A stretch of DNA of 64,000 nucleotides from an uncultured Flavobacteriaceae bacterium (GTDB lineage Bacteria > Bacteroidota > Bacteroidia > Flavobacteriales > Flavobacteriaceae), in the NCBI GenBank assembly GCA_947497245.1, contig CANMFO010000001.1, forward strand, positions 868,001 to 932,000, written 5' to 3'. This document shows positions 8,501-17,100 of this stretch, piece by piece. The position numbers and the translations under genes were made by a program. Each line of letters begins with the position of its first letter. The stretch's first letter is position 1. The notes under the pieces were generated by a model that did no database searches, was not told the origin of the DNA, and was given only the letters and a program-made list of their open reading frames with translations.

Positions 8501-10677
8501 ATACCTGGTCCGTTACAGGGGTACCCGAAGGGACCGACATAACCCTAAGGGTGACCGATACCAATGGCTGTGTTTCCACTTTGGATATCGGGGCGCCCGA
8601 CTGCAGTTGCCCTGTAGTAGACGTACCAATAAGTGGGGGTAACCAGAGCTATTGTGTGGGGAGTGCGATTCCTGTCTTAACAGCGGTGGTAAACCCCGGA
8701 GAAACTGTGGACTGGTACGATGCCCCAACGGGAGGTGCGCTATTATTGGCCGGAGGTACAAGCTATACGCCCGCGGCACCAGGAAACTATTATGTAGAAG
8801 CTAGAAATGCCACCAATAGCTGTATCAGCACTTCCCGTGCCCAGATAACACTGATCGAAAATGCGCTTCCCATCGTTAGCTTCAACGACCCGGCGGATGT
8901 ATGTGCGGATGCCGGTACCGTGGACCTGACGGCCTTTGCAAGCCCTGTGGGCGGGACCTTCACCGGTACCGGGGTATCGGGCAACAGTTTCGACCCGGCC
9001 GCCGCGGGAACGGGGACACACGACCTGACCTATGTATTTACCGACGGGAACGGATGTACCGGCAGCGATACCGCTGTGATAACGGTTAACGCCCTGTTGG
9101 TACACATAGGTACGGAAACCACTTCCTGCGCCCTGGATGGGCGGAGCTACGTACTGAGCGTGGAGCTAAACGGCACGGCGCCGTTCATCGCGACGGGGAA
9201 CGGTGCCCCGGGTGCTTTTAGGGGAAACACCTGGACCTCGGCCCCCATCCCCGCAGGGACCGCTTACAATGTCAATTTTAGGGACACCAATGGCTGCAAT
9301 GTGGTCAACGTGGCCGATGCGGCGCCGGTATGCTGTGTCTTTGAGGTGGACTGTCCCACTTTCGCTGCGACCACCGTGGAATGTTACGGGGACCTGCCAA
9401 CGGCCACCGTCCTGACCGAAATGGAGTTCGAGGCCCTGGGCAACGGGGATGGAAGCATCGGCGATGTTCCCTGCGGCCTTATCGAGATAACGGCTGCCAA
9501 CGGTCCCGACACGGGCAACTGCGGTGCGACGGTCGTCCGTACCTATACGGTCACGGAGTACGGGGATACCAACGGCAACGGCATACGGGACCTTGGGGAG
9601 GACACGGTGCTCAATTCCGTGGCCTGTACCCAGGACATTACCGTACGCGACACAACAGACCCCGTGTTCGTGGAGACCTTGCCCGCGGATATCACCGTGG
9701 AATGCAATGCCGTGCCCGCGCCGGAAACCTTGACGGCGACCGACAACTGTGGTACGGCCACGGTGACCTTTGCCGAAACGAGGACGGACGGAAGCTGTGC
9801 CTCCGACTATAGCTTGGAAAGGACATGGACCGCTACCGATGTATGTGGCAATGAGATCGTTCATGCACAGACCGTTACCGTACGGGACACCACAGACCCT
9901 GTGTTCGTGGAAACTTTACCCGTGGATATCACTTTGGAGTGCAGTGCCCAACTACCTGTAGCGGATATCCTGACGGCGACGGACAACTGTGGTACGGCCA
10001 CGGTGGCCTTTGCGGAAACGAGGACCGATGGAAGCTGTGCATCCGACTATAGCCTGGAAAGAACATGGACGGCCACCGATATATGTGGCAACGAGACCAT
10101 ACATGTACAGACGATTACCGTCACGGATACCACTCCTCCCATCTTTGTGGAGGCCCTGCCACAAGATGGTTTCGCATCTTGTGATGCCATTCCTACCACT
10201 GCCGTACTTACGGCAACGGACCAATGTGGTACTGTAACCGTGGACTTTACAGAGACTGAAGTACCGGGAAGTTGCAGTTCCGAATACTTCTTGGCGCGGA
10301 CATGGACGACCACTGATGACTGTGGCAACGAAGCCTCCCATACCCAAACCTTACAGCTTACCTGCCCCCTTAAGGTGTACAACGCGGTATCGGCCAATAG
10401 CGATGGACGGAACGATGGCTTCAAATTGGAGGGTATCGATTGTTTTCCGAACAATAATGTGAAAATTTTCAACCGCTGGGGGGTAAAAGTGTTCGAAACG
10501 AATGGATATGATAATAGGGATAAAGTATTTCAAGGGTTCTCGGATGGCCGGCTTACCATCGCCAGGGATGAAAAACTGCCCTCAGGAACCTATTTCTATG
10601 TCATCCAGTATACATCCGAAGGCAACCAGGAAACCACTCGGCAGTCCGGCTTTTTATATCTATCAAGCGACAATTGA
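5545..10677 (+). CDS. Giant T9SS type B surface adhesin, cassette 1
   Basis: This is a 1710-residue secreted protein. The signal peptide is about residues 1-27 (LFLMVLGTQVGQAQ). A SprB-like repeat sits near 125-210 (CPGGTDGEITVSITGG ... GTYGYRVIDLGC). A long unique beta-rich middle follows, then Ig/PKD-like units (CPGTEVTLTL; SYCVGSAIPVLTA; GTFTGTGVSGNSFDP). From about 1260 on there are HYR-like repeats (TVECN...LTATDNCGTATV...RTWTATDVCGNE). The last ~100 residues (AVSANSDGRNDGFKLEGI ... GFLYLSSDN) are a gliding-motility-associated CTD for type IX secretion. It is the first gene of a cassette with PorP/SprF (27 bases downstream) and a PorE-like OmpA protein. The likely role is adhesion or surface attachment, with unknown ligand. 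It is a paralogue of 14165-19522. Confidence 0.88.
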   Translation: MKKRLCYNHQTILLFLMVLGTQVGQAQCELTDFDLEVSGGNCPNDGVIGLQYTGSMDCTGVQAILTIEGNPTPVVKNVPGDGNVEFDNLLSSPDQGYTLRLTLGSVERNFPRMTIPSTYIPMILDDQTTPPSCPGGTDGEITVSITGGGTGPDFIFELLDSSGGVIESSGETQDNTHTFSTGLEAGTYGYRVIDLGCNVNQRDQAIVPPNSATKSVYRNARFGRSSLDCSLYTVEFNITVFSAGGRAKVQEPGNATVSIDGGPPLNLTVKNIIGENVFFEYSPGLPGGVDFNLSFNDGCTTFSGGNTTLPIDDDLLDLDVRLGFDPSSCSSTHLVDAIGIVSKENSDPQPQDIYSMFRSRNEIIVEQETSPGVWEDITSTLGEGSNNPLSKGSFSSHFVLPGSGHYRISGKDDCHTTAPVEFDTKEETNPLDGILLRTARSVLGGTGAIDIRRISGQPFGSLIPETTYSIEPVPFQPSTTIEPTQPYTLAGSYTIAFPLEYTTTTNRSIIGDLPPGEYKMVVSDDCSRTNNSNVEKFFTISGNSTAEYNPIITVDSGCRNSNTIKYDMQATRNVANSRVPSLNNISVELWTADNSGLPGSLVSKDTNVSIGIQGSFEGLTPGGYLIRFRNINFQSTNRDEVHSAATGSNNDREFTSDVITIEEPRPIDVNTAGTFCDFSNAASGVILAQIPDTGSAPLVYPVTFELFNATLDGVAIGSAIAQNSIPNGPERSHVFQNLEEGNYVVVTSTGCGGNEVRARLSFSPISPKITPDKDMVCPGTEVTLTLEDVSPFIFDIVWKDDQGNTLNTDIGATTITVPVQQTTMYTVEYVAKDRLCSGTIPSTTTINITVPNTALEVTGDTVCEGKDATVTIADTEIGITYELLLGGNPLAPEIKGEGTGTDLVLNIPSLQLGAGTTTYTIGISGNGCAAAVLDETVDVVVNTLPTVTLSNPATCSLDLLTYALEVTVSAGTVESTFGNVSNTSGNTWSVTGVPEGTDITLRVTDTNGCVSTLDIGAPDCSCPVVDVPISGGNQSYCVGSAIPVLTAVVNPGETVDWYDAPTGGALLLAGGTSYTPAAPGNYYVEARNATNSCISTSRAQITLIENALPIVSFNDPADVCADAGTVDLTAFASPVGGTFTGTGVSGNSFDPAAAGTGTHDLTYVFTDGNGCTGSDTAVITVNALLVHIGTETTSCALDGRSYVLSVELNGTAPFIATGNGAPGAFRGNTWTSAPIPAGTAYNVNFRDTNGCNVVNVADAAPVCCVFEVDCPTFAATTVECYGDLPTATVLTEMEFEALGNGDGSIGDVPCGLIEITAANGPDTGNCGATVVRTYTVTEYGDTNGNGIRDLGEDTVLNSVACTQDITVRDTTDPVFVETLPADITVECNAVPAPETLTATDNCGTATVTFAETRTDGSCASDYSLERTWTATDVCGNEIVHAQTVTVRDTTDPVFVETLPVDITLECSAQLPVADILTATDNCGTATVAFAETRTDGSCASDYSLERTWTATDICGNETIHVQTITVTDTTPPIFVEALPQDGFASCDAIPTTAVLTATDQCGTVTVDFTETEVPGSCSSEYFLARTWTTTDDCGNEASHTQTLQLTCPLKVYNAVSANSDGRNDGFKLEGIDCFPNNNVKIFNRWGVKVFETNGYDNRDKVFQGFSDGRLTIARDEKLPSGTYFYVIQYTSEGNQETTRQSGFLYLSSDN
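9547..9675 (+). repeat. 129-base tract identical to 18623-18751
   Basis: This stretch within the adhesin gene is base-for-base the same as 18623-18751 in the second adhesin gene, while the surrounding codons differ at many silent positions. It points to recent gene conversion or recombination between the two cassettes. Confidence 0.85.
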
Positions 10678-10704
10678 ATCCGATCCATAAAACAAATAGA
10701 GACC

Positions 10705-11646
10705 ATGAAAGCAATCTACACCAACCAAAAAAAAACCATGCTGCCCCTCTTAATGGCAATGGGCCTTCCTTTCCTTTGCCAGGGCCAGCAGGATTCGGAA
10801 TACACCCAATATATGTACAATACGGTTACGGTAAATCCCGCTTATGCGGGCAATAGGGGCGTGCTGAGTTTCAACAGCCTTTACCGATCCCAATGGATCG
10901 GTCTGGACGGGGCTCCCAAGTCCCTCACTTTTTCGCTCAACACCCCTATTGGTGAACAAGGTGTGGGTCTTGGCCTTTCCGGTATCCACGATGAGATCGG
11001 TCCATCTACCGAAAGCAGTGTAACCCTCGATTTTTCCTATACCGTTCCATTGAGCAGGCGGACCCACTTGTCCTTCGGTCTGAAAGGAGGGGTCCATTTG
11101 CTCGATGTCGACTTTGGAAAATTGCGCCCAGATGACCCCACGGATCCCAATTTTTTAAACAATATTGACAACCGTTTTTCTCCGAATCTGGGTCTGGGAC
11201 TTTATGTCCATCTTGATGATAGATGGTATGTTGGACTGTCCTCCCCAAATATTTTGTCCACAGACCATTATGATGATGCCATATCTTCCACCGCGTCCGA
11301 ACAGGCCCATATCTATTTGATTACGGGCTACGTGTTCGATATCGGTCGGGAACTCAAGTTTAAACCGGCCATGCTGGCCAAAGCCGTAAAGGGCGCTCCT
11401 TTGGCCTTGGATGTATCTACTTCTTTCTTATTCCACGATAGGTTCACTGTTGGTCTTTCCTATCGTTTGGATACAACCATTAGCGCATTGGCCGGTTTTC
11501 AAATAAGCGATCGTTTCATGCTGGGCTATGCCTATGATTACGATACCACCGAACTGGGGAACTACAATTCCGGCTCCCACGATTTCTTCCTGCGTTTTGA
11601 ACTGGGTACTAGAATAAGAAGGTCCGTGAACCCAAGATTTTTTTAA
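10705..11646 (+). CDS. PorP/SprF family type IX secretion membrane protein, cassette 1
   Basis: The protein has 313 residues, the usual family size. A signal peptide (about 10-28, LPFLCQGQ) precedes DSEYTQYMYNTVTVNPAYAG and LYRSQWIGLDGAPKSLTF, the PorP/SprF signature. The remainder is an outer-membrane barrel ending in a basic tail with a terminal aromatic pair (NPRFF). It starts 27 bases after the adhesin stop and ends 21 bases before the OmpA gene, so the three form an operon. Family knowledge says such proteins anchor or export the type B CTD protein encoded next to them, so the adhesin at 5545-10677 is the expected client. Its closest paralogue in the window is 19554-20495. Confidence 0.92.
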   Translation: MKAIYTNQKKTMLPLLMAMGLPFLCQGQQDSEYTQYMYNTVTVNPAYAGNRGVLSFNSLYRSQWIGLDGAPKSLTFSLNTPIGEQGVGLGLSGIHDEIGPSTESSVTLDFSYTVPLSRRTHLSFGLKGGVHLLDVDFGKLRPDDPTDPNFLNNIDNRFSPNLGLGLYVHLDDRWYVGLSSPNILSTDHYDDAISSTASEQAHIYLITGYVFDIGRELKFKPAMLAKAVKGAPLALDVSTSFLFHDRFTVGLSYRLDTTISALAGFQISDRFMLGYAYDYDTTELGNYNSGSHDFFLRFELGTRIRRSVNPRFF

Positions 11647-11667
11647 TAAAAACCCTATCCATCGATT

Positions 11668-13581
11668 ATGAATACCTGTTTAAAAATTCCTTGCATGTGC
11701 AGCTGTTTCTTTTTTGTCTTTGCCCTTAGCGGTCTTGGACAGGAGGTGAAGCTGGACCGCGCCAATAAAAAATATGCGGATCTGGCCTATATCGATGCCT
11801 CGGAGCTTTATCTGGATCTGGCGGAATCGGGGTACCGGTCCGAGGAACTTTTCAGAAAACTGGGCAACATCTATTATTTCAACGCCAAATACGCCGAGGC
11901 GGCCCGTTGGTACAGGGAACTGTTCTCCCTAACGGAGGACTTCGAACCCATATACTATCTCCGTTACTCCCAATCCTTGAAGGCATTGGGCAACGAAGAA
12001 CTGTCCATACGCTGGTTCAACACCTATGTGGAAAAAGAAGCGCTGATACCTGCTCCCTTCGAAAATGCCATGGATTATTTGGAGATCATTGAGAAGAACT
12101 CCGGTCGGTATACCATGGAGCCGGTCAATATCAACTCCACAGGAGTGGATTTCGGGGCCGCCTTTCACGAAAAGAACCTGGTCTTCGCCTCCACGCGAAA
12201 GAAGAAAAGTCGTGTGCGCCTTAGCCCATGGGACGGCTTGTCCTTTTTAAACCTCTATGAAGCACCAATAGAAACGGACGGACTTCTGGGTACCCCTAAG
12301 AAACTAAGAGGTAAAGTAAATACCCGGTACCATGAGTCCAGTGCGGTCTTTACCTCGGATGGCAACACCATGTACTTTACGCGAAACAATGTAACGCCCT
12401 ATAAGAAAAAAAGAAAGCAAGACATACAACATCTAAAGATCTATAGGGCCACCTTGAAGAAGGGGAGATGGATCGATGTTGAGGACCTACCGATCAACGG
12501 GGACGGGTATTCCAATGCCCATCCCGTTCTGGCCCCCACGGAGGACAGCATGTACTTTGTTTCGGATAGGCCCGGATCTTTCGGTCTTACGGATATCTAT
12601 AGTGTGGACATAAACCCCGACGGCTCTTTGGGCGACCCAAAAAACCTGGGGGAAAAAATAAATACCAAGGGAAGGGAATCGTTCCCCTTCCTCGCCATCG
12701 ACAACGAACTGTACTTTTCCTCTGACGGACACTATGGTCTTGGGGGATATGATATCTTTTACGTGAAGATAAAGGAGGACGGCTCCTATGGAAACCTGCT
12801 CAACGTTGGAAGGCCCCTGAATTCCCCTTTTGATGATGTGGCCTTTACCATTAGGGGTGATAAGGGGTATATCAGCTCCAACCGACCTGATGGCCTGGGC
12901 CATGACGATATTTATAGCTTTACAGAAACCGAAAAGATCAGGGACGTGTTGAAGACCAAGGTGTTCGGAGTGGTCACGGATAGCGAGACCAACGCCCCTT
13001 TAAAGGGTGCCACCATTACCATCAGCAACGAGGACGACCTCGTGCTGGCGGAGCTAAAGACCGATGAAAAGGGATATTACGAGACCGAAGTGGACAGGCA
13101 CCTACCGCACTTCATAAAAGTTGAAAAGGAAAGTTACGAACCGGAAGATACGTATTCCCAAAAGGGCCGGCAGGAATCGGAACATAATTTTGAGCTCAAA
13201 AAATATGATTTTAAGGAGGGGGTTGATATAGCCAAATTGTTGGATATCACCATTTATTTTGATTTTGACAAATCCGACATCCGTCCAGATGCCGCGTTGG
13301 AACTCGAAAAAATGGTTTCGGCGATGAAGCTCCATCCCTCCATCAAAATCAATGTACGATCGCATACCGATAGCCGTGGCGATGACGACTACAACATGGC
13401 CCTGTCGGAAAGAAGGGCCAAATCTACAGTGGATTATCTTGTCACGCGTGGCATCCCGGCGACCAGGCTGACAAGCCAAGGGTACGGGGAAAGCCAATTG
13501 GTGAACCATTGTTCCAATGGTGCGCAATGTACTGAAAAGGAACACCAACTTAACCGAAGAAGTGAGTTCATTGTTGAATGA
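11668..13581 (+). CDS. PorE-like TPR/PD40/CarboxypepD/OmpA protein, cassette 1
   Basis: This is a 637-residue envelope protein. After a signal peptide (about 1-24, FVFALSGLGQ) come TPR-like helices (about 25-140, with RKLGNIYYFNAKYAEAARWY). A PD40/WD40-like propeller spans about 165-425 (blades such as NTMYFTRNN, DSMYFVSDRPGSFGLTDIY, ELYFSSDGHYGLGGYDIF). A carboxypeptidase-regulatory-like beta domain (about 430-510) and an OmpA peptidoglycan-binding domain (about 525-637, FDKSDIRPDAALELE, SHTDSRGDDDYNMALSERRA) follow. This domain order is that of PorE, which ties type IX components to peptidoglycan. It probably links the cassette's outer-membrane PorP/adhesin to the cell wall. It is the last gene of the operon. 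Confidence 0.88.
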   Translation: MNTCLKIPCMCSCFFFVFALSGLGQEVKLDRANKKYADLAYIDASELYLDLAESGYRSEELFRKLGNIYYFNAKYAEAARWYRELFSLTEDFEPIYYLRYSQSLKALGNEELSIRWFNTYVEKEALIPAPFENAMDYLEIIEKNSGRYTMEPVNINSTGVDFGAAFHEKNLVFASTRKKKSRVRLSPWDGLSFLNLYEAPIETDGLLGTPKKLRGKVNTRYHESSAVFTSDGNTMYFTRNNVTPYKKKRKQDIQHLKIYRATLKKGRWIDVEDLPINGDGYSNAHPVLAPTEDSMYFVSDRPGSFGLTDIYSVDINPDGSLGDPKNLGEKINTKGRESFPFLAIDNELYFSSDGHYGLGGYDIFYVKIKEDGSYGNLLNVGRPLNSPFDDVAFTIRGDKGYISSNRPDGLGHDDIYSFTETEKIRDVLKTKVFGVVTDSETNAPLKGATITISNEDDLVLAELKTDEKGYYETEVDRHLPHFIKVEKESYEPEDTYSQKGRQESEHNFELKKYDFKEGVDIAKLLDITIYFDFDKSDIRPDAALELEKMVSAMKLHPSIKINVRSHTDSRGDDDYNMALSERRAKSTVDYLVTRGIPATRLTSQGYGESQLVNHCSNGAQCTEKEHQLNRRSEFIVE

Positions 13582-14164
13582 AAATGGAAAATCTGTGCGT
13601 TATGACCGTGGCAAATCCATAGGATCCCGTTGCATCACTTCAAAATATGGTATCCCCTATCTTTTGTAAAACCTCCTTTCTTGAAAGAGGATAGAGGCAA
13701 TAAAAAAACGAATCTACCCCATCAAGAGTTGGACGGTGTCGGATGCGTTTTATTGTCTTGTTAGGAGGCAATTCGGACCCCTGTTGCCCGCTGGGACCCT
13801 ATCCGAACGGGCAGCTTTCCTTCCTTGGACAATTCCCGCTCTATATCCGTATTCCGTTGAAGAACACTGCAATGCGCAATGGGTGCATTTCGTGCATATG
13901 GCACAAAATATCGATAGCCCCGCATCCCAACTTTTAAGGAAAAAATCTCCAATTACCGAATAAGGGATAAAACCGCCTATTAGCAAACGAAACAAACCGT
14001 TAGCCGAACACGACCTTTTTTCGCTGACTTGCCGCTTTAATTTTGGGCCGAACAGTTCTAACAAATAATCTGTTCATAAACCATAAACCGAGTCTTATTG
14101 GAAAACACTCCGGTTCTTATGTCCAACCCAAAGAAAAACCAAAACCAATAAAAGCACCCAAGTC
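13582..14164. other. 583-base intergenic region between the two adhesin cassettes
   Basis: No gene is supported. Open frames such as 13736-13963 (plus) and 13750-14064 (minus) have no recognisable motif and arbitrary composition. The length implies that cassette 2 has its own promoter here. No strong terminator or TAnnTTTG box was picked out with confidence. Confidence 0.55.
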
Positions 14165-17100
14165 ATGAGAAAAAAAATGCTTTACAACGCCCCGTTGCTT
14201 TTAGTGCTACTATGGACTTTTGGCTCCCAAACCGTCCAAGCGCAATGCGACCCCAATAATTTTACCGTCACCGCTACGGAGGGAACCTGTCCCAATAATG
14301 GAAATATTGCGGTGTTACTCCCTGGAGGTTCTCCCTGTGTGGGGTGGCAAGCCATCCTAACGAACCCGGGAGGGTTGGAAACCGTTCTTAATGTCCCCGA
14401 TTCGGGTGGCCCTGTTGATTTTAGCAACCTTTCCGTTGGGAGTTATATGGTACGGTTGGTGAACGGGCCTACCACAATACAGTCCCCGGATAATCCTATA
14501 GCAGTGACCAGTAGCTACCAGGCCATGGACATCACCAGTACCAACACGGTACCCTCCTGTACCGGCGGAGCAGATGCGACACTGACCATCGACATCAACA
14601 GCGGGGGCAATGGGCCCTTTCAGTATACCGTGACTCCCGCTACAGGGCCCCCACAAACTTTTGGCCCCACTACGAACACAGCGCACACCTTTGCCGGGCT
14701 GAACGGCGGTGAAACGGTCTCTTTTGAGGTGACCGATCTGGGATGTTCCGTATCACAGACCCAAGACCCCTTTATCGATGATAATACCGCTCTGCCATCG
14801 GAATATCTCAGAGCTGCCTTTCAAAGGAAATGCAGCCCCAACTGCGCAACCTACGATGCGAAATTTTTTACATTGGTGAATTCCACAGATCGTATCAATG
14901 CAATACAACTACCGGGCAATGCCACGATAAGCATTAATGGGGGCACCCCACAAAACCTGGTGTTGGACATTGTAAACGGTAACTACGTATCCTTTACGTA
15001 CCCCCCCGGGTTGGATGAAAACGTGCCTTACGTACTTTCCTTCAGTGATGGCTGTGACACCTTTGGTGCAACCAAGACTACCTTAGCTGTGGATGATACC
15101 TTGATGACCATAGATCAAGAAATTGCCTATGCCCCCGACTGTTCGCCCATCCATACCGTGGATGCCATAAGTATCGCTGTTGACGGCCTGGATGAGTATT
15201 CCATGTTCTGTGGTACCAACAGCATCACCATTGAACAGGAAACCCCAGTGGGTTCCAATGTATGGGTAAACATCCCCTTGGTAGGAGGTGCCCCCAACCC
15301 TTTGAGCAATAATTTTTTCGACTACTATACGCTGCCCGGGGAAGGAAATTATCGGATTACGGGTATCGATGATTGCCATTCGGTGCCGGTAGAGTTCAGT
15401 ACCCTTCCCCCTACAAACCCATTGGACGACATTGATATCGATCGAGCACCTTCTATTTTGGAAGGAACAAGCGCTTTGAGTATCCTTCGGACTCCAGGTC
15501 AGCCCAGCGGCGGTACTATTCCGGAGACCACCTATACCATCCGCCCCGTACCCTTTCAATCCAGTATTACCATAAACCCTAGCCACCCCTTTAACCTGGG
15601 AGGGGCCTACACCCTAAACTTTCCCTTGGTGTACACGACCACCACCAATCGTTCCATTATAGGAGATCTTCCCCCGGGGGAATATGAGATTACGGCAACG
15701 GATATCTGTGGCAATCTAACGGTGAAAACGCATACCCTCTTTAGTGGGGCCGTGTACAATCCTGAAATCCGGACGTTTCCCGGTTGCGCCAATTCCAGTA
15801 GTATCGAATACGATTTGAACGCAAGCGGCGTAGCCAATGCTATTGGTGCCAGTACGGTCAATACCACAGTGGAGCTATGGACCGATGACGGCAGTGGCAA
15901 TCCAGGAACGTTCATAACCAATGATGCTCCCTCAACCGGATTGGCAGGATCCTTTGACAACCTTGCCTCAGGGGATTATGTGATACGATTTTCAAGTATC
16001 AACTTCCAATCCACCAATAGGGACGAGGTCTTTTCCGCTGCTGAAGGTAACAACAACGACCGGGAGTATTGGACCGCGGTGACCATTCAGCCCTTTCAAA
16101 ATATTACCACGGCCACTGCCGGTGCATTCTGCGATTTTACGGATCCGACTACCGGAATCATCCTCACGGAGATTACGGGCGGAACCCCGACCTATCCCAT
16201 TCGATATGAGCTGTTTGCCACTTCAGATCTGGTGAATCCGGTACGGACCCATAACGAAACGGACCCCTCGATGACCAGCCACCTTTTTGAAAATGTCATG
16301 GCAGGGGATTATGTCGTCCGGGTAACCACTCCCTGCGATGGTATCGACCTGAACATCAATTTGATTCCAGCTCCAATAGCGGCGACGATAAGGGCGGACA
16401 ACAACCCTGTTTGCGCTCCCGGAGGTGCTGTGGAACTATCCATTAACTTGGCACCAAGTCTTTTTGATATTACCTGGACGGATAATCTGGGCAATCCGGT
16501 GGGAACGGGCACTCCGATTACGGTAAATGTCAACGCGACCACGACCTATACGGCAAACTACAGCATAAAACCATTATTTTGTCCTGCTGCGCCCACCAAT
16601 AGCAGCGATATAACCATTACCGTCGATCCGGCCCTAGTTCTGGTCGGTACCGAAACGGCCAATTGCAACCCACTTGGTACCGATTACACCCTGGTGGTGG
16701 AAGTGGCCGGAACAGCCCCTTACATTGCTACGGGTACCGGTGCACCGGGTGTTTTTGCCGGAAATGTATGGACCTCAGACCCCATTCCGGCCGGAACGGA
16801 TTACAATGTTGATTTTACGGATGCCAATACCTGTAACACGGTCAATGTCGCTGGAACGGCACCCAATTGTTGTGTGCTGGACCTCAATCTTGCCGCATCG
16901 GATATCGACCTTTGTCTGAATCCGGGGCCGTACAGCACAACCATTTCTGGCTCCACCAACGGCCTTACCTATGAGGTACGGGACCAAAATGGAAACCCCT
17001 TTATCCCAGCGCTGACCGGTATCGGAAACGGCGGCGATCTTACCATAAACATTCCAAGCTTGAATGTTCCTGCGGGAGGCACCGATTATCAGGTGTTCGT

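Noticed and set aside
9166-10533. Long open frames on the opposite strand and other frames within the adhesin genes
   Set aside because: They are shadows caused by G+C-rich repetitive coding sequence; the plus-strand frame has signal peptide, domains and CTD.
13736-14064. Overlapping open frames between the adhesin cassettes
   Set aside because: No recognisable domain, no co-linear partner, and frames on both strands overlap with no sign of coding bias.
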